Numbered from the stretch's first letter, positions 41,452-51,325 are shown. The stretch is 64,000 bases of DNA from Bacillus sp. AFS055030 (GCF_002574545.1 NZ_NUGT01000015.1:179921-243920); one strand, 5' to 3'. Notes: generated from the sequence alone by a model not told the origin. Numbers and translations are program-made.

Positions 41452-42240
41452 TTATTTTTTATTTCCGAATTTCGTCATAAAATAATAACTAACTCTAGGG
41501 AATACAGAGTAAAGTTTAGCTCCAAATCCCATCCATGAAGGTAGGTCAATTTCATGTACATTATTTCCGATTATAGAGATAACTTTCGAAGCAACTTTTT
41601 CAGGATCTAGCATCATTTTCCGAACGGACTTGGCATACGCCCCTGACTCATCTGCAATCTCAAAAAATGGTGTATCCATCGGACCTGGATTTATATTCGT
41701 TATATAGATACCATCTTTTTCAACTTCTTGTCGCAAAGCATTACTGAATCCTAGCACTGCATGCTTAGTAGCTGCATATGCTGCAGCCTTCGATGTGGCA
41801 ATTTTACCAGCTAAAGAAGCGATATTAATAATATGGCCCTTCCCTTTCAGCTTCATAGACGTAAGGGCAAGCTTTGAACAAATCATAACGCCAAATACAT
41901 TCACATCGAACATTTGCTTCATATCTTGAAAAGACATATGCTCAACGGTTTGAAATAAGCCAAAACCTGCATTATTTATTAAAACATCGATTCCATCAAA
42001 TTGCTCTTCGATTTGGTGAAATGCATCATATACTGCTTTTTCATCTGTCACATCTACAACAAAATAATGACATTTAACTGGAAAATCTTCTTGTATTTTA
42101 GCCTTTAAGTTTTTTAGCTCTGTTTCTCTTCTAGCAATTAAGACGATATTAGCGCCTTGTTTTGCTGCAATTAAGGCCAAATCTTTCCCAAGACCACTCG
42201 AAGCACCTGTTATGACTACCGTTTGGTTACTTAACCTCAA
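41452..42240 (-). CDS. yqjQ: short-chain dehydrogenase YqjQ
   Basis: A 262-residue classical SDR: nucleotide loop TGASSGLGKD at 11-20, NNAG at 89-92, catalytic Ser142, Tyr155 and Lys159 (YAATK). NADP-type by the Arg after strand 2 (IARRE). Substrate unknown. The start is a TTG at 42240 with AGAGGTGGG; it follows yqjP after 15 bp, the same order as in B. subtilis. Confidence 0.85.
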   Translation of the reverse strand: MRLSNQTVVITGASSGLGKDLALIAAKQGANIVLIARRETELKNLKAKIQEDFPVKCHYFVVDVTDEKAVYDAFHQIEEQFDGIDVLINNAGFGLFQTVEHMSFQDMKQMFDVNVFGVMICSKLALTSMKLKGKGHIINIASLAGKIATSKAAAYAATKHAVLGFSNALRQEVEKDGIYITNINPGPMDTPFFEIADESGAYAKSVRKMMLDPEKVASKVISIIGNNVHEIDLPSWMGFGAKLYSVFPRVSYYFMTKFGNKK

Positions 42241-42255
42241 AAATTCCCACCTCTA

Positions 42256-43236
42256 TTATTGACTGACTGAATGCTCATTCGTTTTATACTCAAGTATACC
42301 ATCATTTCGTTCATTTAAACTAATAAAACCTAAGTTTTCCAGATAGTCTAACTGACCAATTGTTTCAGATAAAGTAAGTGAAAGTTGTTTTTGATAAACC
42401 TTTGGAAATAACATTTGGCAAACTTCATATGCAGTTAACGGTTGTTTTTTAATCATTTCATACACTTTTTCAGCTCTAGCTTTTTGCTTTTCTAATCTGA
42501 TTTTTACTAATCCTTTAATATCTGTAACTGGTTCACCATGTCCAGTATATAATTTTTTAATAGGAAGTTCTGCTATTCTCTGTAAAGATTGATTGTATTG
42601 AAGCAATGGCTTTACTCTTTTTGTTTCACCATTTAATGGTGGCTCAATGATCGGGTTAGACGAAACCTTATCTAACAATAAATCTCCTCCAAATGCAATG
42701 CCATCATCCTCACTAATCAAGGAAATATGAGAAGTTGCATGACCAGGTGTGTACAATACTTTCAATCCAAAAATACTGTCAATGATATCGCCTTCATCAA
42801 TAATATGAGTTAATGAACGCTTGCTAGTATATGGCATTTTCTCAGTCGTACGTGGCATTCTTTGAACATATTCAGCTGGAACACCGTATAATATTGCATT
42901 TTCAATAAAATACTCATTATAGTAATTTAAGAAAGATTGATCTTGAGTTAAATACGGAATATTTCGTTCATGACCTAAAATTTTCACATCTTCATTAAAC
43001 TCTTCTAATAATCCTGCATGGTCTGGATGATGATGCGTTAAAACAACTTGTTCAATATCTTCTAATTTATAACCTATTTTATCTAATTCGCTTTTTAATG
43101 CCTCTAACGTATCCTTAGTATTCGTTCCTGTATCAATTAAAGTTAATAAATCTCCTTCAACTAAAAAAACATTTACTGTATTCATATCATAAGGTACCGG
43201 GAGTGTAATTTGGTGAATCTTATTTTCAGGGATCAT
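42256..43236 (-). CDS. yqjP: metallo-beta-lactamase-fold protein YqjP
   Basis: A 326-residue hydrolase: dinuclear site THHHPDH (His68, His70, Asp72, His73), GHATSH, GGDLL and GHGEP, then a C-terminal winged-helix-like domain (about 240-315) common in LACTB2-type proteins. That type cuts RNA or acyl esters; no function is proven for YqjP. GGAGG precedes the ATG. Operon with yqjQ; divergent from proI. Confidence 0.85.
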   Translation of the reverse strand: MIPENKIHQITLPVPYDMNTVNVFLVEGDLLTLIDTGTNTKDTLEALKSELDKIGYKLEDIEQVVLTHHHPDHAGLLEEFNEDVKILGHERNIPYLTQDQSFLNYYNEYFIENAILYGVPAEYVQRMPRTTEKMPYTSKRSLTHIIDEGDIIDSIFGLKVLYTPGHATSHISLISEDDGIAFGGDLLLDKVSSNPIIEPPLNGETKRVKPLLQYNQSLQRIAELPIKKLYTGHGEPVTDIKGLVKIRLEKQKARAEKVYEMIKKQPLTAYEVCQMLFPKVYQKQLSLTLSETIGQLDYLENLGFISLNERNDGILEYKTNEHSVSQ

Positions 43237-43540
43237 ACTGATTCCTCCTTATCTGAATCTTCTTACAGTTAATTCTAATATACATTTAAAAAAATACAAA
43301 CAAAGATGATTAGAATTTTACTTTAATTTGATATCAGAATCTAGAAAGGGCAAGAGAACACAAAGATAAATAAGGAAAAAATTTCCCATTTACTTCTTTT
43401 CCTGCTTTAAATTTTGCCTGAACCTAAATATTATTTAAAAATATTTTTAAGAAAATAGATAAAAGTAATATGTCAACAAGGAATATAACATTTATTTCTC
43501 TAATATAAATATCTATTACAATAAAGGTGAGGTGAATGTA
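43237..43540. other. divergent promoter region yqjP / proI
   Basis: 304 bp, AT-rich, with no T-box, riboswitch or strong hairpin seen. Promoters for both directions are expected but not obvious. Confidence 0.45.
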
Positions 43541-44380
43541 ATGTTTCTAGGAAAAGTTGCGTTTATTGGAGCAGGTAGCATCGCAGAAGCATTAATAGCA
43601 GGATTAATTGATAGTGGATATATTGAAGGTGATCAAATTGCAATCACAAATAGAGAGGATTTAGAACGTTTAGATAGTTTACATAGTAAATATGGTGTAT
43701 TAGCTACTACTAACCGTCAGTTAGCAATCTCTGGTTCAAGTGTAGTTTTTTTAGCGATGAAGCCTAAAGATGTTACAGTCGCTCTTGATCAAATTAAAAG
43801 CTTTTTCAATGAAAAACAATTAATTATATCCTTAATAGCAGGAGTTTCTATCAGTACAATTAAACAGTTGCTAGGAAACGAAAATCTAAATATTGTTCGT
43901 GCAATGCCAACTACGTCTTCACTCGTTAGAAAATCTGCTACAGCACTTGCTTATACCGAGGAAGTACCTTTTGAAAAAGTGCAAATAGCAAAAAGATTAT
44001 TTGAGCGTGTTGGGATTGTCGCTAAAGTTGAAGAAGACGAATTACATGCGATGACTGGATTATTTGGTAGTGGTCCAGCCTATATATATTATGTCATCGA
44101 ACAATTTGAACGAGCTGCAATGGCACTAGGGATCCATCGAGATATTGCCAAACCATTTATTCAACAAACGTTAATGGGTTCAATTTCTATGCTTCAGGAA
44201 ACGAATAAATCTCCATTGACATTGAGGAAAAAAGTTACAAGCCCAAATGGCACTACTCAAGCTGGAATATCCGTTCTTGAAGATCGTGAAGTTGCTAATT
44301 CATTTTTAAATTGCTTTATTGAAGCAACAGTTCGATCACGTGAGATCCAAGAGGAATATGAAAAAATTAATAAAATTTAA
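43541..44380 (+). CDS. proI: pyrroline-5-carboxylate reductase
   Basis: A 279-residue enzyme for the last step of proline synthesis, reducing P5C with NAD(P)H. Rossmann start KVAFIGAGSIAEALIAGL, the MPTTSSLVRKSATAL segment and the dimer domain signature GLFGSGPAYIYYVIEQ and TLRKKVTSPNGTTQAG. Synteny with yqjP-yqjQ identifies it as ProI. A GTG at 43532 lies inside the AAAGGTGAGG site; the ATG at 43541 is the start. Confidence 0.92.
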   Translation: MFLGKVAFIGAGSIAEALIAGLIDSGYIEGDQIAITNREDLERLDSLHSKYGVLATTNRQLAISGSSVVFLAMKPKDVTVALDQIKSFFNEKQLIISLIAGVSISTIKQLLGNENLNIVRAMPTTSSLVRKSATALAYTEEVPFEKVQIAKRLFERVGIVAKVEEDELHAMTGLFGSGPAYIYYVIEQFERAAMALGIHRDIAKPFIQQTLMGSISMLQETNKSPLTLRKKVTSPNGTTQAGISVLEDREVANSFLNCFIEATVRSREIQEEYEKINKI

Positions 44381-44459
44381 TTAGCTTGTCATGACTCTCT
44401 CCTTTAGATAATAAAATGATACAGGTAACTGTGTTGTCCTAAGGGGGAGAGTTTTATTG

Positions 44460-44705
44460 ATGAAAATAACAAACAGTCGAGTATTACGAGCAAGTATTAA
44501 GCGTATTCTCATCACAATTGCTTTAATCGTTACATTAGTTTTAATTGTTGGCTTTCTTACAATCAGTTATGTTGTTGGTAATTCAATGGTAGAAGCAAAG
44601 GGCAAACCACTTAGCTACCCTCAAAAAGTATCAACTCTCCTACAATTAAAATTCGATTCATTAAAGAAAAAAGAAAATCATGAAGTACATAAGAAGCAAA
44701 ATTAA
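44460..44705 (+). CDS. small membrane protein, 81 aa
   Basis: One membrane span (about 18-42, ITIALIVTLVLIVGFLTISYVV) behind a basic N-terminus, then an external tail with PLSYPQKVSTLLQLKFDSLKKK. A TTG directly before the ATG could also start; AAGGGGGAG is upstream. It may correspond to a small gene of the yqj region (yqzJ-like), but I am not sure. Ends in a bidirectional terminator. Confidence 0.6.
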   Translation: MKITNSRVLRASIKRILITIALIVTLVLIVGFLTISYVVGNSMVEAKGKPLSYPQKVSTLLQLKFDSLKKKENHEVHKKQN

Positions 44706-44750
44706 GGGTTTAAATGAGTAAATGCCTACTAAATGTAAAATGACAAAACA

Positions 44751-44796
44751 AAAAAAAGAGTAAGGGACTAATTAAAGACCCCTTGCTCTTCTTTTT
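44751..44796. terminator. bidirectional terminator
   Basis: AAAAAGAGTAAGGG pairs with CCCTTGCTCTTCTTTTT; A-rich left and T-rich right, between convergent genes. Confidence 0.85.
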
Positions 44797-44799
44797 TAA

Positions 44800-45447
44800 T
44801 CATTTTTGAGCGGCATGTCTTGTTGACACTTCTTCATGCATAATATGAAACTCTTTTTTAATAATCTCTCTTTTCAACTTATTATAATCATCTTCACTAA
44901 TAGTTGGTGGTAACGTAATTAATATTCTTCGATAAACTGAATCACTATCTAGTGTAATGCAGCTCTTCAAATTAGAATATTTATTTACTAACTTAGCTAA
45001 TCTTGCTAATGCACCTTCATGTTCCATCGTACTAACTGTTAATGAGTATCCGCCGTCCTTCAGTCCCCATGCCTCTTCTAATAATTCAAACACTGTTTTA
45101 TGCGTTAAAATTCCTACAAATTCATTTAGATCGTTTACAACTGCTAAATAAGGAAAACGTTTAATCGTAAAGAATACTTTGAAAAATGGTGAATCCTCCT
45201 GTATTGGTGGACATTCTTTGCGAACAAAATCATTTACTGTTTTACCTTGCAAAGAATCGTTATCTACTAAATACTCAGCTAAATCAACACGATAAAGATT
45301 TCCAACATACTCTTTATCGTTTTCACTTAAAACTGGAATGCATCGATACTTTGTTTTCTTTAAAAGATCCCATGCAAACTGCGCCTCAGTTGAAACCATA
45401 CAGTGAACTACATCATGTTTTTTTACGATATTACCTTTAATTCTCAA
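44800..45447 (-). CDS. cbpA: CBS-ACT protein, CbpA-like c-di-AMP receptor
   Basis: A 215-residue protein with two CBS motifs (about 8-55 and 75-130: KYRCIPVLSENDKEYVGNLYRVDL, RFPYLAVVNDLNEFVGILTHKTV) followed by an ACT-like domain (YSLTVSTMEHEGALARLAKLV). This order is that of the listerial c-di-AMP-binding protein CbpA. Target pathway unknown. The frame runs to 45465, but GTAGGG before the TTG at 45447 gives a start that matches the family's N-terminus. No partner gene nearby. Confidence 0.68.
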   Translation of the reverse strand: MRIKGNIVKKHDVVHCMVSTEAQFAWDLLKKTKYRCIPVLSENDKEYVGNLYRVDLAEYLVDNDSLQGKTVNDFVRKECPPIQEDSPFFKVFFTIKRFPYLAVVNDLNEFVGILTHKTVFELLEEAWGLKDGGYSLTVSTMEHEGALARLAKLVNKYSNLKSCITLDSDSVYRRILITLPPTISEDDYNKLKREIIKKEFHIMHEEVSTRHAAQK

Positions 45448-45893
45448 TAATAACCCTACTTTCAAAATTTATTTTACTAATTTGCAAAAAACTCCATAAG
45501 TCGGATAATTTGATTAAAAGCAATGTTAACATTAAATAAATTCGATTTTTTGCCGCTATCCCAAAGATCGTAACTCTAAAACCTCCTTATACACTACTAA
45601 ACATAGGATCTTTTGATTTTTTAATGTGGGAATCATTCGGATCTTACCTTAATAATTAACACTGATTTTAAAAAAATCCTGAAGCCTTTCATAAATAATT
45701 CGCTCTTTCTCAAAATGTCCCTTTTTTTGTTTTGTGACGAATTCTAAATTTTCTAACAATTATACAATACTATTTAAAGTCAACATCTTATATATACTTT
45801 AAAAAGAGAAATTCATTCCTAAATAATCATAGTAATATAGAAAATTTGTTCATGCGGAACTATACAACATTTATCTTCTTCCCACTTATCCAC
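45448..45893. other. intergenic region, no clear gene
   Basis: About 450 bp. On the minus strand there is a perfect AAGGAGG (45582-45588) with no start codon at usable distance, and a hydrophobic-looking open stretch after it that leads toward cbpA. I could not make a gene of it. Confidence 0.4.
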
Positions 45894-45925
45894 AAAAAAA
45901 GAAGAGATTCTTGTGATCTCTTCTT
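45894..45925 (-). terminator. terminator after pspA-like gene
   Basis: GAAGAGAT/ATCTCTTC with a 7-nt loop; seven T on the minus strand. Confidence 0.82.
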
Positions 45926-45936
45926 CTCGAATACGA

Positions 45937-46578
45937 TTATGCTTCTTGCTTTTCTTTATTTGTTAGTTCTTTTTTTAATAAGTCAATTTTGTAATCAAAT
46001 GATTGAAGATCAAATTCCGAACGAACTCTTAGCTCTAAATCACGAATTTGTTTTTCAAAGTAGTTGAAGTCAATTGATGGCATTTTACTATTAAGTAAAT
46101 GGTGAGTTTCATTTATTTTTTTTGTAGCGTGAGCCATGTTTTGGCGAGACATTAAGTCATATTTTTTCGTATGAAGCTCTTTTAACTTTTTTTCAATTTG
46201 ATTAACTTGCTCATGCATAAAGCTAATTTCTTCTTCTGTTTTAGCGATTAATGTAACGAACTTTTCAGCTTGTTCTTTATAAAATGCTAGATCTTCAGTT
46301 GCACGTTTGATTAGTTCTTCGGCACCAGCTTCATTTGCGATCTTTAATTGTTCTTCACGTTTTTGCACCATTTGAAGTGCACCCTCGCGTTCCACTTGGA
46401 ATTTCGTACGTAGTGAATAATGTCTTTCTAGTAATCCCCTTACTTTTCCTAATTCACTTTCAGATTGTTTAATGAAGTAATTCAATTGTGAGATTGGATT
46501 TTGTTGTTCTTTTTCATCTAATAAGCCATGTAAATCCGCTGAGATTTGATTTTTAATACGAGTAAATAAGTTTTTCAT
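45937..46578 (-). CDS. PspA/IM30 family envelope stress protein
   Basis: A 213-residue, almost entirely coiled-coil protein (start MKNLFTRIKNQISADLHGLLDEKEQQNP, an ESCRT-III-like hairpin). PspA and LiaH homologues form scaffolds that protect a leaking membrane. It follows, by 15 bp, a gene for a small membrane protein of the lmo0954 type, which may be its membrane anchor. There is no liaRS kinase pair next to it. AAGAGGAG before the ATG. Confidence 0.87.
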   Translation of the reverse strand: MKNLFTRIKNQISADLHGLLDEKEQQNPISQLNYFIKQSESELGKVRGLLERHYSLRTKFQVEREGALQMVQKREEQLKIANEAGAEELIKRATEDLAFYKEQAEKFVTLIAKTEEEISFMHEQVNQIEKKLKELHTKKYDLMSRQNMAHATKKINETHHLLNSKMPSIDFNYFEKQIRDLELRVRSEFDLQSFDYKIDLLKKELTNKEKQEA

Positions 46579-46593
46579 AGTTATACACTCCTC

Positions 46594-46923
46594 TTATTTT
46601 ATAGGGTTGAAATTTTCATCATAAATATTAAATTCATCATCTTTAAGTTTTTTTTGATTGTTATAATCTTTATATAGGTAATAAAGCAAAATTGCTGCTG
46701 CTGCACCTATTAAAGAAGGAAGACCACTTATTGCAATCGTTAAGCCGATTAATCCAATAATTGTCCAGATGATTTTCATAAACAACGAATCTGTTTTCAT
46801 AAACTTTTTAAAACTGAAATATGTGATGATTAACCCAAGTGCTAAAGTAATCAAGCCACCTAAATTCGCTAAAGCAACTCCAATTAATATTAGTACGAGG
46901 ATAAAAGTTAAGAACTTCTTCAT
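46594..46923 (-). CDS. lmo0954-like/LiaI-like membrane protein
   Basis: A 109-residue protein with three to four short spans (FLTFILVLILIGVALANLGGLITLALGLII, then SLFMKIIWTIIGLIGLTIAIS, LIGAAAAILLYYLY) and a charged tail KDYNNQKKLKDDEF. First in the operon with the PspA protein, in line with a role as its membrane receptor, as LiaI is for LiaH. A TTG at 46944 starts the longest frame, but it lies in front of AAAGGAGG; the ATG at 46923 is used. Confidence 0.75.
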   Translation of the reverse strand: MKKFLTFILVLILIGVALANLGGLITLALGLIITYFSFKKFMKTDSLFMKIIWTIIGLIGLTIAISGLPSLIGAAAAILLYYLYKDYNNQKKLKDDEFNIYDENFNPIK

Positions 46924-47035
46924 GACCTCGTCGCCTCCTTTCAACTTATACTCTTATCTTATACAAGTTTTTATATCGGAATAATGGCCTGAGGAATGGT
47001 TTTCTATCAGACTTAAGTAGTAGATAAACAAGAAC

Positions 47036-47076
47036 AAAAAAACCAGATCATTTGGATAATCCATTGATCTGGTTTT
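47036..47076 (-). terminator. terminator after NodB-domain gene
   Basis: ACCAGATCA/TGATCTGGT with a 13-nt loop; the T run follows on the minus strand. Confidence 0.85.
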
Positions 47077-47078
47077 GA

Positions 47079-47831
47079 CTAGAAATTAAGAAGTTTAACT
47101 CCGGCTTTTAATTGTATTAGTTGAGATACCGTTACAAACTGGTAGCCTTGCTTTTGAAGAGCCGGTAAGATTTGTTTTAGTGCTTCGATTGTTTGACTAC
47201 GGTCTCCTCCGTGATCATGAAAAAGAATAATATCTCCTTTTCTAGTATCTTTTAATACATTTGAGACAATTTTAAATACTCCAGGATTTTTCCAATCAAA
47301 TGTATCTTGATGCCAAGACCACATAACCGTTAAATAGCCAAGATCGTGCACAGTATTTATTGACCGCTCACTATAGTATCCAAATGGAGGTCTAAATAAT
47401 ACAGGTGAGACATGAGTTGCAGCGATAATAGCATCGTGCGTTTTATGTAATTGATCTCTTATTTGTTCATCAGTTAAATACTGTAGTCTAGCATGCGTAT
47501 ATGTATGATTTGCAACTTCATGACCTTCTTCTATTTCTCTTTTTACTACTTCGGGAAATTTCGCAACTCGCTCACCTACTAAAAAAAATGTCGCTTTGGC
47601 ATTATACTTCTTTAATAAGTCTAAAACTTCTGGGGTGTATTCAGCATTTGGCCCATCATCAAATGTAATTGCGATTACTTTCTCTTTTACTGGTACCTCC
47701 CAAATAGCAGTACCTTGTTTTTCGTAATAATATCGATTTTTACTTTCAGCTGATGCATTATTTGTACCGTAAAAAATAAATTGAAAACTAAAAATAAATA
47801 AAAGGATAACTTTTAGCAGTTTCAAAGCCAT
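47079..47831 (-). CDS. secreted NodB-type deacetylase
   Basis: A 250-residue peptidoglycan or chitooligosaccharide deacetylase with a signal peptide or anchor (8-28). All five motifs are present: TFDDGP (56-61), HTYTH with His109 and His113, RPPFGY (147-152), the DTFDW strand, and ILFHDHG. It belongs to the PdaA/PdaB/PgdA group. Its small size, without extra domains, recalls the sporulation enzymes. AAGGAAGG before the ATG. Single gene. Confidence 0.87.
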   Translation of the reverse strand: MALKLLKVILLFIFSFQFIFYGTNNASAESKNRYYYEKQGTAIWEVPVKEKVIAITFDDGPNAEYTPEVLDLLKKYNAKATFFLVGERVAKFPEVVKREIEEGHEVANHTYTHARLQYLTDEQIRDQLHKTHDAIIAATHVSPVLFRPPFGYYSERSINTVHDLGYLTVMWSWHQDTFDWKNPGVFKIVSNVLKDTRKGDIILFHDHGGDRSQTIEALKQILPALQKQGYQFVTVSQLIQLKAGVKLLNF

Positions 47832-47932
47832 GACCTTCCTTTTACACAGAATATTTATATCATGTCTCTAAACTATTCTTTTATGTACACTTCTCAACTT
47901 TTAATTGCACTGTATTTAACCGAAATATTAAT

Positions 47933-48859
47933 TTAATCGTTTCTGGTGATTTCGTATTCATCGAAATCATTCGCTATAAATGTATGAGCAAATATTTGAC
48001 GTGCTTCATCTAATAATTTCTTTGAAGCGTCTCCTTGATATCTTGCACTTATATGAGTTAAATAGAGGGTTTTAATTCCCTCGCATTTAGCAACATTTGC
48101 AATTTGAGTACTTGTCGTATGGAAATAATCATATGCAAGAGTAGTTTCATCATGTGCAAAGGTTGATTCATGAACTAATACATCCATACCACTTGCAAGC
48201 AATTTACTTTTATCTGTTATACGAGTATCCCCTGCTATTGCAATGCGTCGTCCTTTTTTTGAAGGTCCAATAAAATCGTTACCATTTAACACTCTTCCAT
48301 CTTCTAAGGTTACTGTTTTCCCCTCTTTTAAGAATTTATAAACTGGTCCGGGTTTTACACCAATCTTCTTTAATTCCTCTACATTCAATTCTCCAGGTAA
48401 ATCCTTTTCAATAATTTGATAACCAAATGATTGAATTCCATGTTCAAGTTCTACTGCTTGAACAATAAATTGGTCATCTTCAAAAATGATCCCTTCAGAC
48501 GTTTCAACATATTGAATTGGATATTTCAAATAAGTACCACTAATTTTAAAACTAGTCTCTACAAAATCCTTTAATCCTTTAGGTCCATAAATTGTTAATA
48601 AATCTTCTCCGCCTAAAAAAGTTCTGCTACTTAATAATCCAGGCAATCCAAAGATATGATCGCCATGGCAATGTGTAATAAAAATTTTTTCGATTCGTCG
48701 TGGCCTAATTGATGTATGTAATATTTGGTGCTGTGTTGCTTCACCACAATCGAAAAGCCAAGTCGCACCTCTTTCCTCTAAAAGCTGTAACGCAATACTT
48801 GTTACATTCCTACCCTTTGATGGCATTCCTGCTCCCGTTCCTAAAAATACAAGCTTCAC
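47933..48859 (-). CDS. rnz: ribonuclease Z
   Basis: A 308-residue tRNA 3'-processing endonuclease that removes the trailer of tRNAs lacking encoded CCA. Zinc site [12 protein letters not shown] (His63, His65, Asp67, His68), flexible exosite arm around 150-190, and the late HESTFAHDE and THISARY motifs. The start is a GTG at 48859 with GGAGG 7 nt before. In B. subtilis rnz lies in the same yqj region. Confidence 0.93.
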   Translation of the reverse strand: MKLVFLGTGAGMPSKGRNVTSIALQLLEERGATWLFDCGEATQHQILHTSIRPRRIEKIFITHCHGDHIFGLPGLLSSRTFLGGEDLLTIYGPKGLKDFVETSFKISGTYLKYPIQYVETSEGIIFEDDQFIVQAVELEHGIQSFGYQIIEKDLPGELNVEELKKIGVKPGPVYKFLKEGKTVTLEDGRVLNGNDFIGPSKKGRRIAIAGDTRITDKSKLLASGMDVLVHESTFAHDETTLAYDYFHTTSTQIANVAKCEGIKTLYLTHISARYQGDASKKLLDEARQIFAHTFIANDFDEYEITRND

Positions 48860-49006
48860 CTTAATGCCTCCATCTTAATCATTTCTAATTGTTACAGTAC
48901 CACTTGTATCGTAAATTGCCAACACTTTGAAGAATGATTTATGAATTGATTGGGAAATTTACACAATAGAGTTTAGTTTTTTAAATATATTATATGGAGG
49001 AAAACA

Positions 49007-50122
49007 ATGCGAAGACGTTTTTTCCAAATCGCCACGATTTCATTAATTGCCAGCCTTACATTGACCAGCTGTACTAGTCAAAATAATAATATAAGTGCGT
49101 CAGAGAAAGAAAAAGAAAAAGATTTTAAAATTGGAATTGTTATGGGGAAAACTGAAATAAATGATAAAGGATTTAACCAAGCAGTTTGGGATGGAATAAA
49201 AAAAACTGGCAAGAAACATGATTGGCAGGAAAATAAAAATTATGTAAAAACGGATATCAAAACAGACAAAGCAGCAAAAAAAGAATTATTGAAGTATGCA
49301 AAGAAAAATTATGATTTAACATTTGGAGTCGGTTATTCATTTCAAAAAGCTATCTCTGAAGTTGCAAGTAAAGCAAAAAAATCCGACTTTGTCATAATTG
49401 ACGGGATTGTTGAAAAACCAAATGTTGTAAGTGTTATTTATCGTGAAGAACAATCAGCATTCCTCGCTGGTGTTGCAGCAGCAATGAACACAAAAACTCA
49501 TAAAATTGGATTTATAGGTGGTACAAAAGATAAATTTTTAAAAAAATTTGAATATGGATTTAAAGCAGGTGTTATGTCCGTCGATCCAAAAATAAAAGTA
49601 TTGACCAAATTTGCAGATTCATTTAATAAACCTGCTGATGGAAGTAAGTTAGCAAAAGCCTTATACAATGAAAAGGGTGTTGATATCATTTTCCAAGTAG
49701 CAGGAAAAACAGGATTAGGTGTATTTACTGAAGCCAAAAAATTAAAGAAAAATGGTAAAAAGGTTTGGGTAATTGGTGTTGACCGGGATCAATATAAACA
49801 AGGATTACCGGAAAATGTCACTTTAACATCAGCAATTAAACGAATTGATAAAGGTGTAGATGAAGTTATCACAAAAAAATTAAAAGGGAACTTCCAAGGT
49901 GGGCGCATTTTGAGATGGGGCATAAAAGAAAATGGCGTTGATCTTGCAAAAACCTCTAAGAATTTAAATAAAGACACAAAAGAACAAATTGATTTATATA
50001 AAGCAAATATAAGAACAGGACATATCGAAGTACCAGAAACAAAAGAAGATTTTGATAACTTCTCTCCTACAAAACCTGAAAAGGGAGAAATTAAAAAGAA
50101 AAAAGTAAAAATTGGTAAATAA
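49007..50122 (+). CDS. BMP family lipoprotein (Med-like)
   Basis: A 371-residue lipoprotein (lipobox LTSC, Cys22) with a periplasmic-binding fold of the BMP/PnrA class: KIGIVMGKTEINDKGFNQAVWDGI, DLTFGVGYSF, and EEQSAFLAGVAAAMNT with IGFIGG. The class includes nucleoside-binding proteins and the B. subtilis competence regulator Med. No ABC transporter genes and no comZ lie beside it, so neither role is supported by context. The C-terminus is Lys-rich. TGGAGGAAAACA before the ATG. Confidence 0.78.
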   Translation: MRRRFFQIATISLIASLTLTSCTSQNNNISASEKEKEKDFKIGIVMGKTEINDKGFNQAVWDGIKKTGKKHDWQENKNYVKTDIKTDKAAKKELLKYAKKNYDLTFGVGYSFQKAISEVASKAKKSDFVIIDGIVEKPNVVSVIYREEQSAFLAGVAAAMNTKTHKIGFIGGTKDKFLKKFEYGFKAGVMSVDPKIKVLTKFADSFNKPADGSKLAKALYNEKGVDIIFQVAGKTGLGVFTEAKKLKKNGKKVWVIGVDRDQYKQGLPENVTLTSAIKRIDKGVDEVITKKLKGNFQGGRILRWGIKENGVDLAKTSKNLNKDTKEQIDLYKANIRTGHIEVPETKEDFDNFSPTKPEKGEIKKKKVKIGK

Positions 50123-50196
50123 AAAAAAATCTTGTCCAATAATATGAATATTCTGCATATAGTATAGTACCAACAAAAAAAGTTAGGTGTGATACT

Positions 50197-50580
50197 ATGT
50201 CAATTCGAGATTTCATATTACTCTTCTATTGTTTTATCATTTTTTTATCTGTACCAATCGGGTATAAGTATGCTTCAAAGAAAACAAAAGAAACTGGACA
50301 ATTTTTACCGTATTTAGTAGTATCGCTTGCCCTTGTTTTAGCGGACGGAATCCTTTCTATTTTAGTTTGGTCACTATTTACATCAAAAATGGATACATTC
50401 ATGTATATAGGTGGATTACTTACTGGCATGATTTTCACATCAATCTGTGGTCTTTTACTACTAGCCGTTTTACTATTAAGAAGAAAATATTTTTTAAACT
50501 CATTTGCTGATTTTAACACAGCAAGAATCGGAACGAATCCACCTCCTAATGATCAATCTAACAATGATTTTAAGAAATAG
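50197..50580 (+). CDS. membrane protein, unknown
   Basis: A 127-residue protein with three spans (about 5-22, 38-60, 70-95), then a basic and a Pro/Asn-rich tail (NPPPNDQSNNDFKK). Convincing as a gene through position, codon use and the terminator that overlaps its stop. No known family. Confidence 0.65.
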   Translation: MSIRDFILLFYCFIIFLSVPIGYKYASKKTKETGQFLPYLVVSLALVLADGILSILVWSLFTSKMDTFMYIGGLLTGMIFTSICGLLLLAVLLLRRKYFLNSFADFNTARIGTNPPPNDQSNNDFKK

Positions 50581-50606
50581 GGCCCTATGCTCTATTTCTT
50601 TTTTTA
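50573..50606 (+). terminator. terminator after 127-aa membrane protein
   Basis: AGAAATAG/CTATTTCT overlaps the stop codon and is followed by seven T; the loop region holds GGGCCC. Confidence 0.75.
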
Positions 50607-50713
50607 CTTGTCAATTAGTTATTTTAATAATTTTCATCAATTCGAAGCTAATAAATTGAGATTTAGTTCTAATTTTGTTTATACTTTCTTTAATTGATCT
50701 AGGAGGTTTCATA

Positions 50714-51325
50714 ATGAAAGTTACAATTTATTCGGACTATGTATGTCCGTTTTGCTATTTAGGAAAAAAACCACTCGAGGATGCTCTTAAGGAAGTTAAC
50801 GGTGTAGAGCTTGAATGGAAACCATTCCAATTAAGACCTGAGGGAGCTGAACCATTAAGTCCAAATAGTTCTTATATCCAACAAGGATGGAAATTTGGCG
50901 TTCAACCACTAGCGCAAAAACTTGGTGTTGAGATGATTTTACCAACGATGGATCCCCATCCTTCAACTAAAAAAGCTCATAGAGGCTTTTTATTCGCAGA
51001 GGAAAATGGAAAAGGCGCAGAATATGCTCAAGCTGTATTAGCAGACTTTTGGACAAAAGGCAAAGAAATTGGTGATGTAAACGTACTTGCAGATATCGCT
51101 GAAAAACTTGGCTTAGACCGTGCTAAATTCATCGAAGCTGTATCGAATACAAAGTATGATTCATCCATCCAAAACCCTAATTTTATTAATGCAGTACCAA
51201 CTTTCATCATTGGTGATCAAGTTTTACAGGGTGTTCAAAGTAAAGAAGCATTTATTCAAGCTTTAAACAACCAAAAACTAGTTGAACAGTCTTCATTAAG
51301 CTGCGATATTGATGGAAACTGTTAA
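50714..51325 (+). CDS. DsbA family (FrnE-like) oxidoreductase
   Basis: A 203-residue cytoplasmic thioredoxin-fold protein with CPFC at residues 11-14 (SDYVCPFCYLG) and the cis-Pro region VPTFIIGDQVLQGVQ. It belongs to the FrnE/YwbO group of thiol oxidoreductases or isomerases. Two further cysteines end the protein (SCDIDGNC). The frame runs to 50675, but AGGAGG fixes the ATG at 50714. Confidence 0.85.
   Translation: MKVTIYSDYVCPFCYLGKKPLEDALKEVNGVELEWKPFQLRPEGAEPLSPNSSYIQQGWKFGVQPLAQKLGVEMILPTMDPHPSTKKAHRGFLFAEENGKGAEYAQAVLADFWTKGKEIGDVNVLADIAEKLGLDRAKFIEAVSNTKYDSSIQNPNFINAVPTFIIGDQVLQGVQSKEAFIQALNNQKLVEQSSLSCDIDGNC

Noticed and set aside
45466..45893. T-box or other riboswitch before cbpA
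   Set aside because: No T-box sequence, specifier stem or terminator in the right orientation could be traced.
49007..50122. med-comZ competence locus
   Set aside because: The lipoprotein is BMP-type, but the next gene is a membrane protein unlike ComZ.
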